In this document: piece by piece, positions 1 to 9,003 of the stretch
Layout of the letters: the number at the start of each line of letters is the position of its first letter
How positions within the stretch are numbered: the stretch's first letter is position 1
From: an uncultured Bacteroidales bacterium
GTDB lineage: Bacteria; Bacteroidota; Bacteroidia; Bacteroidales; Bacteroidaceae
Direction: 5' to 3'
NCBI GenBank assembly: GCA_937916465.1
Contig: CALFTK010000026.1
Span: 1-48,943 of the forward strand
DNA: 48,943 nucleotides
Notes under the pieces: model-generated
Told to the model about the DNA's origin: nothing
Databases searched by the model: none
Seen by the model: the letters and a program-made list of their open reading frames with translations, nothing else
Made by a program: the position numbers and the translations under genes

Positions 1-49
1 GACCCTCTGATTAACAGTCAGATGCTCTAACCGACTGAGCTAAGGAAGA
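1..49 (-). tRNA. tRNA-Asn (GTT), 3' part cut by window edge
   Basis: Read on the minus strand, the sequence has a 7-nt acceptor strand, TAGCTCAG with T8/A9, a D-loop containing GGTTAGA, and an anticodon loop CTGTTAAT with anticodon GTT (Asn). The molecule runs off the window after the first part of the variable region, so the T-arm and 3' acceptor strand are not visible. The 5' end is placed at 49 from the seven acceptor bases before T8-A9. Confidence in the isotype is high because the anticodon stem-loop is intact. Confidence 0.93.
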
Positions 50-158
50 ATGTTTGCTTAAGCATCTTTACTGCTCAATTGCGGTGCAAATTTACCGCCT
101 TTTTTTTAATATGCAATAGCTTTTTCAAAAAAAAACGCATTTCAGACAAAAAATATCA

Positions 159-166
159 TAACTTCG
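159..166 (+). promoter_or_regulatory. Candidate Bacteroidetes -7 box of the S41 protease gene
   Basis: TAACTTCG matches TAnnTTTG with one mismatch and lies 24 bases before the chosen ATG. No clear TTTG -33 element is seen at 19-21 nt upstream, so this is a weak call. Confidence 0.4.
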
Positions 167-189
167 CAGTTGTATAATGAAAATTGAAT

Positions 190-1851
190 ATGAAACGTAG
201 TAAAATATCATTGATAGTAGTGTTGTTATTGTCGGCTTTGGTTACTTTGACAGCTGCCAAACAGTCCGATCAGAGATTTCAAGCATCTAAAAGTTCAGAT
301 ATATTTCACTCCATATTAAGGGAGTTGAATATGCTCTATGTGGATACGGTCGATTTAGAGAAGGCAGTAAATAAGGGTATAGATGCAATGCTTTCTTCTT
401 TGGATCCATATACTGAATTCTATTCTGAACAGGAAGAGACCGATTTGAAGATGATGACAACAGGAAAATATGCAGGTATTGGTGCCATTATAAGACAGTA
501 TCCGGAAAAGAATCTTATTGCTATAGAGGAACCGTACGAAGGAATGCCGGCAGCCAAATATGGATTGAAAGCCGGTGACCTTATATTGCGTATAGATGGA
601 GAAGATATGCAAGGTAAAACCAATGCAGAAGTAAGTGACAAATTGCGTGGTGAGCCGGATACAAAGTTACAAATAACAGTTAGTCGTCCCGGAATTGCCG
701 ATTCTATTAATATAGAGGTGGTACGAAGTGTTATTGCTTTGCCTTCTGTTCCATATTATGGAATGATAGATAAGTATGGTTACATTTTATTGGAGAGTTT
801 TACAGATGGTTGTGCCAAGGATGTTAGAAGAGCAATAGAGGAACTTCTATCTAAAGATGCCAAAGGCCTGATTTTAGATTTGCGTGGTAATGGGGGCGGC
901 CTGCTGACTGAAGCGGTTGAGATAGTTGGGTTATTTGTACCAAAAGGAACAAAGGTGGTAGAAACAAAAGGTAGAGCACCGCAATCATCGCGAACATATT
1001 CTACAAACCGTTCGCCTATTCTTCCGGAACTTCCTCTGGTTGTAATGGTGGATGAACAATCGGCATCGGCATCAGAAATTGTTTCTGGTGCATTGCAGGA
1101 TTTGGACCGTGCAGTGATAGTTGGAAACCGAACATTCGGTAAAGGATTGGTGCAGAGTACTCGTCCTCTTCCATACAATAGTACATTGAAACTGACTACA
1201 TCTAAATATTATATACCAAGTGGTCGTTGTATTCAGAAAGTGGATTATGCTGCACGTAGAAATGGTTCAGATAAAAAACAGGATGCCGATACGTTGCAAA
1301 CGCAGTTCTATACTGCTGCAGGCAGACCGGTTAAAGCCGATGGAGGAATCTATCCCGATACAGTCTGCAAATTAGATACCATGCCGGATATTATGTATCG
1401 TATTACAACCGATGTAGTACTTTTTGATTTTATTAATAATTTCTGTGTGCAGAATCCATCAATAGCTCCAATGGAAGAATTTGAGGTTTCAGATTCTCTT
1501 TTTGATGAATTTGTTGATTTCATTCATCATTCAGATTTCAAATTTGAAAGCAATAGCAGTAAAGCATTGAAAATGCTTGAAGATATGGCTCGACTTGAGG
1601 GACTTGCCGATAAAGCAGCTGATGAATTCAGTTCTTTGGCACAAAAACTTCAATATAATCTGAATCAGGATTTAGAGGTGTTTCGTAAGGAGCTAAAGCA
1701 TCTGTTGGCGGTAGAAATAGCCACTCGATATTATTACCAGCGTGGTGGTATATATCATAGCCTACAAGATGATAAGTGCCTGAATTTGGCAATCACCGTT
1801 TTGGATGCCCCAACAGTTTACAATGGTATTTTGCAGGGTATTAAGGATTAG
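190..1851 (+). CDS. S41 family C-terminal processing peptidase (CtpA/Prc-like)
   Basis: This is a 553-aa envelope serine protease of the tail-specific protease family, which trims C-termini of periplasmic or outer-membrane proteins. An N-terminal hydrophobic segment (residues about 6-23) acts as signal or anchor. A PDZ domain follows at roughly residues 80-175, and then the S41 fold. The catalytic Ser/Lys pair is visible: the middle Ser of SASAS (S293) and the Lys of FGKGLVQ (K318), at the 25-residue spacing known for E. coli Prc. A C-terminal helical tail of about 170 residues is typical of Bacteroidetes members. The start is the ATG at 190; a TTG two codons upstream (184) is less likely. 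The 3' end overlaps the convergent next gene by 11 bases. Confidence 0.9.
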   Translation: MKRSKISLIVVLLLSALVTLTAAKQSDQRFQASKSSDIFHSILRELNMLYVDTVDLEKAVNKGIDAMLSSLDPYTEFYSEQEETDLKMMTTGKYAGIGAIIRQYPEKNLIAIEEPYEGMPAAKYGLKAGDLILRIDGEDMQGKTNAEVSDKLRGEPDTKLQITVSRPGIADSINIEVVRSVIALPSVPYYGMIDKYGYILLESFTDGCAKDVRRAIEELLSKDAKGLILDLRGNGGGLLTEAVEIVGLFVPKGTKVVETKGRAPQSSRTYSTNRSPILPELPLVVMVDEQSASASEIVSGALQDLDRAVIVGNRTFGKGLVQSTRPLPYNSTLKLTTSKYYIPSGRCIQKVDYAARRNGSDKKQDADTLQTQFYTAAGRPVKADGGIYPDTVCKLDTMPDIMYRITTDVVLFDFINNFCVQNPSIAPMEEFEVSDSLFDEFVDFIHHSDFKFESNSSKALKMLEDMARLEGLADKAADEFSSLAQKLQYNLNQDLEVFRKELKHLLAVEIATRYYYQRGGIYHSLQDDKCLNLAITVLDAPTVYNGILQGIKD

Positions 1852-2236
1852 TACCTATATACTCTGTACCCTCTTTGCTTATTATCAGTTTTTCGCCCTC
1901 TTCTGATAATTCTATAAGGCTAACCATATCAGTTTCGCCATCTACTACAAGTAGTGTACTTTCGATGGCAAATCTGTCAATATTCAGTGTAAATACTGTT
2001 GCCGGTGTGCCACTAAAAATCAGACTGTCATTTACATACATCTGCAATGGCTTATTAAGAGTGCTTTCGTCCAATACGAATTCATATCTTTCGTGAAAAG
2101 ATTCTCCAATATTCATTTTACGGTCTATACGGAAAGCCCATAAGATAAAAATAAAGACTATTAGGAGTACCATTACCATCATAATAAGACCGCCTAATAA
2201 GAATGCGTTATTAGCCTTTGTAGTTAGTTTACCCAT
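1841..2236 (-). CDS. Small single-pass membrane protein, unknown function
   Basis: This 131-aa product is not a family I recognise. After a short basic N-terminus (GKLTTKANN) there is one long hydrophobic helix at residues about 13-36, followed by RIDRK. The remaining 95 residues are soluble and acidic, with alternating beta-like segments (FVLDES, LQMYVNDSL, LLVVDGE), suggesting a small periplasmic or external beta domain. It converges on the S41 protease gene with an 11-base overlap of the 3' ends and diverges from the esterase gene. A -7-like box lies just upstream on its strand (2257-2264). The clean open frame and plausible topology support a real gene. Confidence 0.7.
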   Translation of the reverse strand: MGKLTTKANNAFLLGGLIMMVMVLLIVFIFILWAFRIDRKMNIGESFHERYEFVLDESTLNKPLQMYVNDSLIFSGTPATVFTLNIDRFAIESTLLVVDGETDMVSLIELSEEGEKLIISKEGTEYIGTNP

Positions 2237-2256
2237 AAATCAGTTCAATTTTTTGA

Positions 2257-2264
2257 CAAAATTA
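2257..2264 (-). promoter_or_regulatory. Candidate -7 box for the small membrane protein gene
   Basis: On the minus strand this reads TAATTTTG, an exact TAnnTTTG match, 21 bases before the start codon at 2236. A -33 TTTG is not clearly present. Confidence 0.45.
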
Positions 2265-2343
2265 ATTGAAAGGTGCCTATTTTCTTGCAGAAATCCGTTT
2301 TTATTACGAAAATTGCGTTATAAATAACTAAAAGTAATAACAA

Positions 2344-3174
2344 ATGAAGAAATTATCACTTCTTTTATTGGCTGCATTGATTTTTGCCCCAATAAAACTT
2401 ATGGCGCAACCGGATCCAAATTTCCACATTTACATCTGTATAGGACAGTCTAATATGGAGGGAAATCCTAGACCGGAGGCTCAAGATTTAGAGAATGTAA
2501 GCCCTCGTTTCCTAACTATGCAATCGGTTGATTGTGGTGATAACAAGATGGGTGAATGGCGTACTGCAGTTCCACCATTGGCACGTTGTCATACAGGTCT
2601 GACTCCTGCCGATTATTTTGGTCGCACTATGATTCAGAATTTGCCGGAAGATGTAAAGGTGGGTGTTGTTATGGTTGCTGTAGCAGGTTGTTCCATAGAT
2701 ATGTTTGATAAAGATAAATGTGAAGCATATACTGCATCGGCAGCGGACTGGATGAAAAATATTGCAAACGAATATGGTGGAAATCCATATAACCGATTAA
2801 TTGAATTGTGTAAGAAAGCTCAACAGGATGGCGTTATTAAGGGCATTTTGTTACATCAGGGTGAATCAAATACCAATGATGAGAACTGGCCTGCAAATGT
2901 AAAGAAGGTATATGATGATATTCTTGCTGACCTTGGATTAGAGGCTGGTTCTATTCCTCTATTGGCAGGCGAAGTTGTTTCTGCCGATCAGAAAGGTGTT
3001 TGCGCAGGTCATAATAACGTAATTCAGAAACTGCCGGAAACATTACCTCAAGCAATTGTTGTTCCTGCTTATGGTTGTCAGGCAGGTAGAGACCGTTTGC
3101 ACTTTAATGTAAAAGGTGTCAGAGAACTGGGACGTCGTTATGCCGGTGCTATGTTAGGCACAATGGGACTTTGA
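2344..3174 (+). CDS. Secreted SASA/SGNH-type carbohydrate esterase (sialate O-acetylesterase / CE6-like)
   Basis: This 276-aa exported protein probably removes acetyl groups from glycans in the periplasm or at the cell surface. A signal peptide ends near LMA|QP (residue 21). The SGNH blocks are visible: GQSNMEG with nucleophile Ser36, HQGESN near residues 171-176, and the Asp-x-x-His pair in DRLHFN near residue 252. These are the landmarks of the SASA family, which includes CE6 acetyl-xylan esterases. The exact substrate (sialate, xylan or other) cannot be read from sequence. It stands alone, with its own terminator at 3194-3235, so it is probably monocistronic. Confidence 0.85.
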   Translation: MKKLSLLLLAALIFAPIKLMAQPDPNFHIYICIGQSNMEGNPRPEAQDLENVSPRFLTMQSVDCGDNKMGEWRTAVPPLARCHTGLTPADYFGRTMIQNLPEDVKVGVVMVAVAGCSIDMFDKDKCEAYTASAADWMKNIANEYGGNPYNRLIELCKKAQQDGVIKGILLHQGESNTNDENWPANVKKVYDDILADLGLEAGSIPLLAGEVVSADQKGVCAGHNNVIQKLPETLPQAIVVPAYGCQAGRDRLHFNVKGVRELGRRYAGAMLGTMGL

Positions 3175-3193
3175 TTGTCGATAAATAATATAT

Positions 3194-3235
3194 AACTGAG
3201 GCGGGTTGAATTATCTCTTCTCGCCTCAGTTTTTA
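3194..3235 (+). terminator. Intrinsic terminator after the esterase gene
   Basis: AACTGAGGCG (3194-3203) pairs with CGCCTCAGTT (3222-3231), giving a 10-bp stem followed by a T-run. The right arm overlaps the stop codon of the converging AraC gene. Confidence 0.8.
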
Positions 3236-4449
3236 ATTTGGTTAGAAATGGTTAGCCATTCGCGAAGTGTTAATCCTTCTATTTCCCTGACTTTTCTTGC
3301 TAATTGAGATGTTGATTGAAAACCGCTTTTGTCGGCAATTTCTTCCATCTTCATACTTCCTTTAGTCTCTTTCAGAAGCTGTTTTGCAAACTCTACTCGC
3401 TTGGAATTTATGTAGTCGGGAAAACTCTTCTTATAAACGTTATTAACCAATAACGATATGTATGTTTTGTTTGTCTGCATGGCTTTAGCTACATCGTCAA
3501 GAGATAGACCTTTTTCTGTGTAAAGGTGTTTGTTTTCCATTAAGTCGATAAACATTTCATTAAGTCTGCTTTGGTTGTCCAGGAATTTTTTGCTTATAGA
3601 TAAATCTACTTCCAGTCTTTTTTCAGTAGATTCGTGTATAGGCTCGGGAACTGTTATGACCTCTATTGGATGTAATATAGATGTAGCTTGTATCATTGGC
3701 ATCTTGACAAATATCTCTACGTATCCCACTATAAGGATTACAATGCATAGAATTAACGATACGGTACAGGAAGCAATCGAATAATCGACCAAAAATGACT
3801 TCTTCAGCAGAAATCTGGCATAGATGAATAGAGTGAATACAATTGTAAAAAGCAACTGCAAGTTATGCCTTTCCATCTTTTCGTTATTCAGGAATTTCCA
3901 AATCATTTGCCATTTTACCTCTCTTTTGTATAAACAAAAAACTATGTAAATAATGGAGCATACATACATTGTGTTTGCATAAATCTTGTATAGGGGCATT
4001 GTGAAGAAATAGTGAATCTTGTATATACTTGTATTGTATATAGGATACTCTATATTAAGTCTCTTGTCACTATAAAACTTAACACAGTTATCTACTCCAA
4101 TTATGCTTGCAGTATATACTATTAGTGTTACAATGACAATGCCGGTAATTAATAGGGCTGTAATCCAGTTTGAATGATATTTGTGAAAAGCTACTCTTCT
4201 GGCATATAGCATAATAACAGAAGGTAATGCAAGAGCTGCAAATCTATATACAAAATCAGAAATCATAAGTGCAGTTTTGCTGTCCAAACCTGCATATAGA
4301 AATGTCTCCGAATAAAGGTATAGGGTAGCTGTGAACATAAGTAAACTGAAAATCCAGTAGCGATATGTTCTTGCACTGCTCATGACGTTTATCAAACCCC
4401 ATATAAGGCAGAATATGCTTGGTGCCAAAAGTATAATTGTTTCTATCAT
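3226..4449 (-). CDS. Membrane-embedded AraC-family transcriptional regulator (second of pair)
   Basis: This 407-aa regulator has an N-terminal half with about six to seven hydrophobic helices (residues about 1-250) and a cytoplasmic C-terminal AraC double helix-turn-helix (about residues 300-400). The DNA-binding part shows LSLDDVAKAMQTNKTYISLL and then a second helix pair ending in TSQLARKVREIEGLTLREW. The start is placed at 4449 because its ATG overlaps the TGA of the upstream gene (ATGA). A longer reading from 4485 would overlap that gene by 40 bases. The overlap implies translational coupling and co-expression with its paralogue. The signal and target are unknown; the divergent OmpA/DUF3575 gene and the fimbrial locus are natural candidates by position only. 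Confidence 0.83.
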   Translation of the reverse strand: MIETIILLAPSIFCLIWGLINVMSSARTYRYWIFSLLMFTATLYLYSETFLYAGLDSKTALMISDFVYRFAALALPSVIMLYARRVAFHKYHSNWITALLITGIVIVTLIVYTASIIGVDNCVKFYSDKRLNIEYPIYNTSIYKIHYFFTMPLYKIYANTMYVCSIIYIVFCLYKREVKWQMIWKFLNNEKMERHNLQLLFTIVFTLFIYARFLLKKSFLVDYSIASCTVSLILCIVILIVGYVEIFVKMPMIQATSILHPIEVITVPEPIHESTEKRLEVDLSISKKFLDNQSRLNEMFIDLMENKHLYTEKGLSLDDVAKAMQTNKTYISLLVNNVYKKSFPDYINSKRVEFAKQLLKETKGSMKMEEIADKSGFQSTSQLARKVREIEGLTLREWLTISNQIKN

Positions 4450-5678
4450 AATGCCCTGATATTTTTCTTGTTGGATTTTTGCCATTGACGTGGCGATTGG
4501 CCGGTCATCTCCTTGAACTTTCTTGTGAATTGCGAAGTGGTTGAGAATCCACTTTTTAAAGCTATATATTCAAGTACAGCTTCCGGTTCGTCTTGAAGCA
4601 GTTGCTTTGCATACTTTATTCTTTTACCGTTGATGAATTCCGGAAATGTGGAATTGTATGTACGATTCAGTAATCTTGAAATATAAGCTCTGTTTGTTCC
4701 AATCTCTTTTGCAACCGCATCAACCGATAAACCGGGGGTAAGATACATGCGGTCGTTGTCCATGAGTTCAATAAACCTCTGGTTAATATGCTGATAGAAG
4801 TTTATGGATTCAGAAGATTCTGATGAAAGCAAGTCTGCAATATCTTCAGAACTTAAATTCTGTGGTGCAGAATCGTAAATCTGTTTCACAGGATTAATCA
4901 GTGATTTAAGTGGAATAATCTCTTCCACAAAAAACAATTCTATAAATCCCCATATAAACACAGCAATTGCCTGAATAAAGAACATTATTGTGGTAAGTGT
5001 GTTGTTCTCAATAAGGAAGAAGCGTCCCATATGACAGCGCATTGCCGATAGTATGCAGATTATAATCATCATTACGCCTATTATGGTAGTTCTATCTACA
5101 CTTTTTCGTATAAATAGATAGTATCTTCCTCTCTTGCCTTTGTTACGCTGAAATAGTCTGACCGATATGTATGTGGTTAGAATTAGGGCGCTTAGTATTA
5201 CAATAATGTTGAATACTTGTGTGCAAAAAATGTAATAATTCCTGTATTCCGGAGTTTCAAATCCTTTTGGAAAACTGGTATGTTCCAACTCTTTTGCAAT
5301 TATATACTCTTGCATATTTTCAAACCCTAAGTAAAATATGGAGAATACAGCAATTGTACCTATGATAATAGCCGGTATGTAAAGGATTAATTCTATTGCA
5401 TTTTTCCTTTCAATCTTTAATGTTTTTCTGAAGTAGGAATAGCTGATAGGGAATAACAGAGGTAAAATTAGCTTTGATATGGTGTCCATTATAACCAGAT
5501 GTTGATAGTTTGTCAATGGTGACGTGTAGCTTGCGGAAATATAAAAATAGAGCGCAAAAATGAACATAATAGCAACAAAGGCCTTTTGGTGAAAGTCTTT
5601 GTTCTTGCGAGTGGTTGATAGAATAAACCACATGATGCATAGTATGCACGGAATTAATGTAAATGTTAAACTAAGCAT
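4446..5678 (-). CDS. Membrane-embedded AraC-family transcriptional regulator (first of pair)
   Basis: This 410-aa protein has the same plan as its downstream neighbour: about seven membrane helices in residues 1-255, a linker, then an AraC-type DNA-binding domain near residues 305-400 (LSVDAVAKEIGTNRAYISRL, then a second HTH containing TSQFTRKFKEMTGQSPRQW). The two proteins are clear paralogues, so the pair arose by tandem duplication. A sensor in the membrane fused directly to a DNA-binding domain dispenses with a kinase. A -7 box (TAAATTTG on this strand) lies 36 bases upstream. The divergent arrangement with the outer-membrane protein gene at 5919 is consistent with control of that gene, but this is inferred. 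Confidence 0.85.
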   Translation of the reverse strand: MLSLTFTLIPCILCIMWFILSTTRKNKDFHQKAFVAIMFIFALYFYISASYTSPLTNYQHLVIMDTISKLILPLLFPISYSYFRKTLKIERKNAIELILYIPAIIIGTIAVFSIFYLGFENMQEYIIAKELEHTSFPKGFETPEYRNYYIFCTQVFNIIVILSALILTTYISVRLFQRNKGKRGRYYLFIRKSVDRTTIIGVMMIIICILSAMRCHMGRFFLIENNTLTTIMFFIQAIAVFIWGFIELFFVEEIIPLKSLINPVKQIYDSAPQNLSSEDIADLLSSESSESINFYQHINQRFIELMDNDRMYLTPGLSVDAVAKEIGTNRAYISRLLNRTYNSTFPEFINGKRIKYAKQLLQDEPEAVLEYIALKSGFSTTSQFTRKFKEMTGQSPRQWQKSNKKNIRAL

Positions 5679-5713
5679 TGCTTATTGAATTATATCAAAA
5701 TGTATTTTCGTTG

Positions 5714-5721
5714 CAAATTTA
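5714..5721 (-). promoter_or_regulatory. Candidate -7 box of the AraC pair
   Basis: The minus strand reads TAAATTTG followed by C, an exact TAnnTTTG match at a normal distance from the ATG at 5678. The -33 region has no obvious TTTG. Confidence 0.45.
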
Positions 5722-5839
5722 TTAATTATTTGTATATAAAATAAAATAGTTGCAGATTTTTTTTATAAATAGCAATTTATATTTTATGATTTGTGTGAAA
5801 ATTTACGAATTGAACATTTGTTTGACACCTTATTTATAT

Positions 5840-5873
5840 ATTGAAAACAATTTCATTTAATTCGGTATATTTG
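5840..5873 (+). promoter_or_regulatory. Candidate promoter of the OmpA-like/DUF3575 gene
   Basis: TATATTTG (5866-5873) is an exact -7 match. ATTG at 5840-5843 is a near -33 match at 22-nt spacing, slightly long. The gap between the divergent start codons is 240 bases, very AT-rich, and holds both candidate promoters. Confidence 0.4.
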
Positions 5874-5918
5874 TTTATTCCAAAATAACCGAACTTTGCA
5901 ACTTGAAATAGTCTTAGT

Positions 5919-7283
5919 ATGAAATATGGTTTGTATAGGCAGTTTGTATGCCTAATGATGTTTACTGCATTGGCTTCTCAGGCAGTATATGCACAGAGTT
6001 CTCAATTTGTGCGTAATGGCGTTGTATATAACTATATATCGCCAGTATCCTTGCAGCGTAATGGTATAGCTGATACCTATCGTGCAGATATTCATTTTAG
6101 GTTGGATAATGCGAAATTGGATTTTGCATATTTGGATAATGCTGCATCATTTGAACAGTTGGCAAAGGCTGTAGATTCTATTGGTATAGGTAATATCCTT
6201 TCAATTGATCTTATTTCTCAATCTTCTCCGGAAGGGCCTTATAACAGAAATGTGTGGCTGACTGAACATAGAGCGCAAGTGGTTTATGATTCTCTTCTGT
6301 TCAGATATACAAATTTAGAGCCTCTTGTTAAGATTAAAAAGGTAGCAGAATCGTGGGAGAATCTAAAGTATTATGTATTGGCCGATCCGTTGATGAGTGC
6401 TGATAGTAAGCGTAGGGTTTTAGAAGTTGTTGATGGAGTGGATGATGATTTGGATGTTGCAAAAAGGAAAATGAAAAATTCACTTGGAGTTGATTCGGTG
6501 GTCGGCGATATTTATAAGTATCTTTTTGAAACGTATTATCCTGTTATTAGAAATACCGGAATTTATATAGTGCATTTGCTGAATGAATTTAAACCGGTTG
6601 GGTTTAAAATGGTAGATGATTTTGAACCTTCTATACCAAATATTTTTTATCCTCCAAATGAAATAGAAGAGCAATATATAAAAAGGCCATTATTGGCAGT
6701 GAAGACGAATATGTTGTATAACTCCTTTTTTACTCCTGATATGGGGCTGGCTCCGGTGTGGAATGTTGAATTGGAGTTGTATCCAACTGCAGATGGTCGC
6801 TGGTCATTTATGCTGGAGCATATCTTCCCATGGATGAAAAAGGATGAGAAACATCAATATCTTCAAATATTGAATACTCAGCTTGAAGCGCGCAGGTATT
6901 TTAAAAAGGCTAATAATCATTCCGGTCACTATTTGTCGGTATATACAATGGCAAATCTGTATGATATATGCTTTGATTCTGAAGGTGGTAGTGGTTATCA
7001 AGGTGAAGGTTTGGGAGCAGGTTTGGGATATGGATATGTTATTCCTTTTGGTAAGACCAAACGCTGGAAGGCTGAATTCTTTATAAAAGCCGGGTATTAC
7101 GAGAGCTATTATGATCCATATGATGCAGGCGATCCATATTTGGGTAAATACTATTATCATTGGTTTGATGATCCTACAAAGTTTGTGGAAAGAAACTGGC
7201 GTTTAAGGTATTTTGGTCCTACGGGAATTGGCGCCACTATTAGTTATGATTTGATACGTATTAAAGAGAAAGTAAGAAGATAG
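5919..7283 (+). CDS. OmpA-like domain plus DUF3575 outer-membrane protein
   Basis: This 454-aa exported protein has a signal peptide ending near VYA|QSS (residue 25). Residues about 35-110 look like an OmpA/MotB-type peptidoglycan-binding fold: an ADIHFRLDNAKLD strand, then SQSSPEGPYNRN and WLTEHRAQVVYDSLL. A middle helical segment follows. The C-terminal half (from about residue 260, LLAVKTNMLYNS) is a DUF3575-type aromatic beta-rich domain ending in a strand run typical of small barrels. DUF3575 and DUF3868 proteins are commonly found beside fimbrillin genes in Bacteroidales, matching this position just before the fimbrial locus. It has its own terminator (7323-7356), so it is probably transcribed apart from the subunits. 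The likely role is an outer-membrane platform or anchoring factor, by context. Confidence 0.75.
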   Translation: MKYGLYRQFVCLMMFTALASQAVYAQSSQFVRNGVVYNYISPVSLQRNGIADTYRADIHFRLDNAKLDFAYLDNAASFEQLAKAVDSIGIGNILSIDLISQSSPEGPYNRNVWLTEHRAQVVYDSLLFRYTNLEPLVKIKKVAESWENLKYYVLADPLMSADSKRRVLEVVDGVDDDLDVAKRKMKNSLGVDSVVGDIYKYLFETYYPVIRNTGIYIVHLLNEFKPVGFKMVDDFEPSIPNIFYPPNEIEEQYIKRPLLAVKTNMLYNSFFTPDMGLAPVWNVELELYPTADGRWSFMLEHIFPWMKKDEKHQYLQILNTQLEARRYFKKANNHSGHYLSVYTMANLYDICFDSEGGSGYQGEGLGAGLGYGYVIPFGKTKRWKAEFFIKAGYYESYYDPYDAGDPYLGKYYYHWFDDPTKFVERNWRLRYFGPTGIGATISYDLIRIKEKVRR

Positions 7284-7322
7284 TATTTGTTCTTTTGTAT
7301 ATTTTGTTGGTTTTGATTTATG

Positions 7323-7356
7323 GTTCTGTTACGCTTGCGTAACAGAACTTTGTTTT
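7323..7356 (+). terminator. Intrinsic terminator after the DUF3575 gene
   Basis: GTTCTGTTACG (7323-7333) pairs perfectly with CGTAACAGAAC (7338-7348) around a CTTG loop, followed by a T-rich stretch. It separates the DUF3575 gene from the fimbrillin operon. Confidence 0.85.
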
Positions 7357-7370
7357 ATGCGGGGTTTAAT

Positions 7371-7397
7371 TTTGTTCATGATGATTTTTTAATGTTT
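7371..7397 (+). repeat. TTTG element plus 18-nt motif shared with the second fimbrial promoter region
   Basis: GATGATTTTTTAATGTTT at 7380-7397 is identical to 16047-16064, where it fills the spacer of the promoter of fimbrial unit 2. In both places a TTTG stands a few bases before it (7371-7374; 16041-16044). Here the match stops before a good -7 box, so this copy may be a relic or alternative promoter or a regulator site. The rest of 7357-7634 is AT-rich with no gene or further structure that I can see. Confidence 0.5.
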
Positions 7398-7634
7398 GAT
7401 TGTGGTGGTGTTGTTTTTGCAGGTATTAAGAATAGTTTCAAATAGATTAAGATTTGTGTAAACAGCTTATAATAAGGTGAATAAGTATTGTTATTGTAAA
7501 TTCGTATTCAAAGATTTGCTTTTATTTTTAAAAATTATCATTCTTTTTTTCTATTGTGTAATTTTGATTTTTTCTCTGAACAAAATTAAACATTTCTTTT
7601 TCCAAGTTGAAAAATCGTCACGCGTATATATAAG

Positions 7635-7642
7635 TACCTTTG
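7635..7642 (+). promoter_or_regulatory. -7 box of fimbrial unit 1
   Basis: TACCTTTG followed by C is an exact TAnnTTTG match 25 bases before the ATG at 7668. The -33 region is weak (TTG at 7607-7609, spacing too long), so transcription may need an activator. Confidence 0.55.
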
Positions 7643-7667
7643 CATCGTAATCGATTGCAAAAAACAA

Positions 7668-8879
7668 ATGACACAATGTAGAACAAATAAAGCGGTTAAG
7701 ATGCAGATGGTAATCTATCTGCTTTTGTTCGTTGTGTCAACATTTACCAGCTGCACACGTAAAGATCTGTTCCTTAGAATTGACCAATCTGAAATTAGAA
7801 TTAACATCAACGACATTCGTTTGGATATGCTTTGGGGTGAAGACTGGAGATCACAGTTACTTTATCAGTGGAACGACGATGTTCATGGCCGTTTGGGTTA
7901 TACTGAACCGGAATGGATACGTGCCACAATTTATGACTTGGATTCAAAAAGTTTTTCACGTACAGGTAGCTTTAACCGTAACTTTACAAGAGCAGGTGGT
8001 AGAGTTTCACTTACAGCAGGTCAGTGGTACGATATGTTGTTCTACAATGCCGACACAGAGTATATTATTTTCGGTCAGAAAGATTTGAACTCTGATTATA
8101 TGGCAACAACACGTTCAACATCAATGAATGTATATACTCGTGCTACAGAAGATGATGCTGATCAGCCATCTCGTTATCATTCAGATTATAACCAACCTGA
8201 CGAGCTGTTCGGTAGTTTTATTGATGATATGCAGATTTCTGAAGATCCTGATGATTACGAACAAATGATAGATTCACTTGGCAGTATTGTTAATGTATAT
8301 AACATTGAAACAACTCTTCAGCCTTATACCTTTATATATTTATTGCAGGTTGTGATTGTAAACAACACCGATGAAAAGGGTGCAAGATTGGTAGGAGGTA
8401 AAGGTGTGACAGTAACCGGTTTGTCTCAGGGTGTGGAACTATTCTCACGTAGGACTCATTCAGAATCTGTTTCAGTTACATCAGAAGATGTTAAGCCAAC
8501 ACAATCATTGAAGAATGTGGAACTGCCAAATGGTGTTACAACAGATTGTGAAGTTTTTGCTTCTCGTATTCTAACATGGGGACTTCCTGATGTAACTCCT
8601 CTTATGGAACGTACCAAAGCTTCTACTGAAGTTATAGACGAAAACTTTATTGGTGTAGGTTTGGTAACTCGTTCAGGTTATGTTTACAACTATACAGCTG
8701 ATATTACAGAGCAGATGCATCAGCGTCCAACAGGAGGTGTTATTACCATTATAGTAGATGCCAATGAGATAGATGATAAATATATTGATCAACCTCAGAA
8801 TCCAACAACAGGTGGTGGCGGTTTTAATGCTTCTGTTGAAAATTGGGGAAATGAATATAATGCAAGCGTAACAATTTAA
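7668..8879 (+). CDS. DUF5119-like lipoprotein of the fimbrial locus
   Basis: This 403-aa lipoprotein has a hydrophobic segment at residues 14-26 leading to the lipobox STFTSC. The following region (ININDIRLDMLWGEDW, then ATIYDLDSK and AGQWYDMLFYNADTEYIIF) fits the DUF5119 family, which accompanies fimbrillin genes in Bacteroidales. By family and position it is likely a non-polymerising accessory, anchor or tip component of a type V pilus. It is the first gene after a -7 box at 7635 and is followed by five fimbrillin genes in the same direction. An in-frame ATG at 7701 would also leave a complete signal peptide, so the start has some uncertainty. It lacks the YSPKxYWD motif of the downstream fimbrillins. 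Confidence 0.75.
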   Translation: MTQCRTNKAVKMQMVIYLLLFVVSTFTSCTRKDLFLRIDQSEIRININDIRLDMLWGEDWRSQLLYQWNDDVHGRLGYTEPEWIRATIYDLDSKSFSRTGSFNRNFTRAGGRVSLTAGQWYDMLFYNADTEYIIFGQKDLNSDYMATTRSTSMNVYTRATEDDADQPSRYHSDYNQPDELFGSFIDDMQISEDPDDYEQMIDSLGSIVNVYNIETTLQPYTFIYLLQVVIVNNTDEKGARLVGGKGVTVTGLSQGVELFSRRTHSESVSVTSEDVKPTQSLKNVELPNGVTTDCEVFASRILTWGLPDVTPLMERTKASTEVIDENFIGVGLVTRSGYVYNYTADITEQMHQRPTGGVITIIVDANEIDDKYIDQPQNPTTGGGGFNASVENWGNEYNASVTI

Positions 8880-9003
8880 TAAAATATTAACAACAACTAA
8901 AAACTAAACAATTATGAATAAAAAAATGATTAACTTTAACGGCAATAGCCACAAAATGAATGAGTTTAATAAATTAAATAATTTCAATCAAAAACAAAAC
9001 ATT

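Noticed and set aside
1..49. tRNA-Asn as an integration site for the neighbouring genes
   Set aside because: No integrase or repeated tRNA 3' end is visible, and the 3' end of the tRNA lies outside the window.
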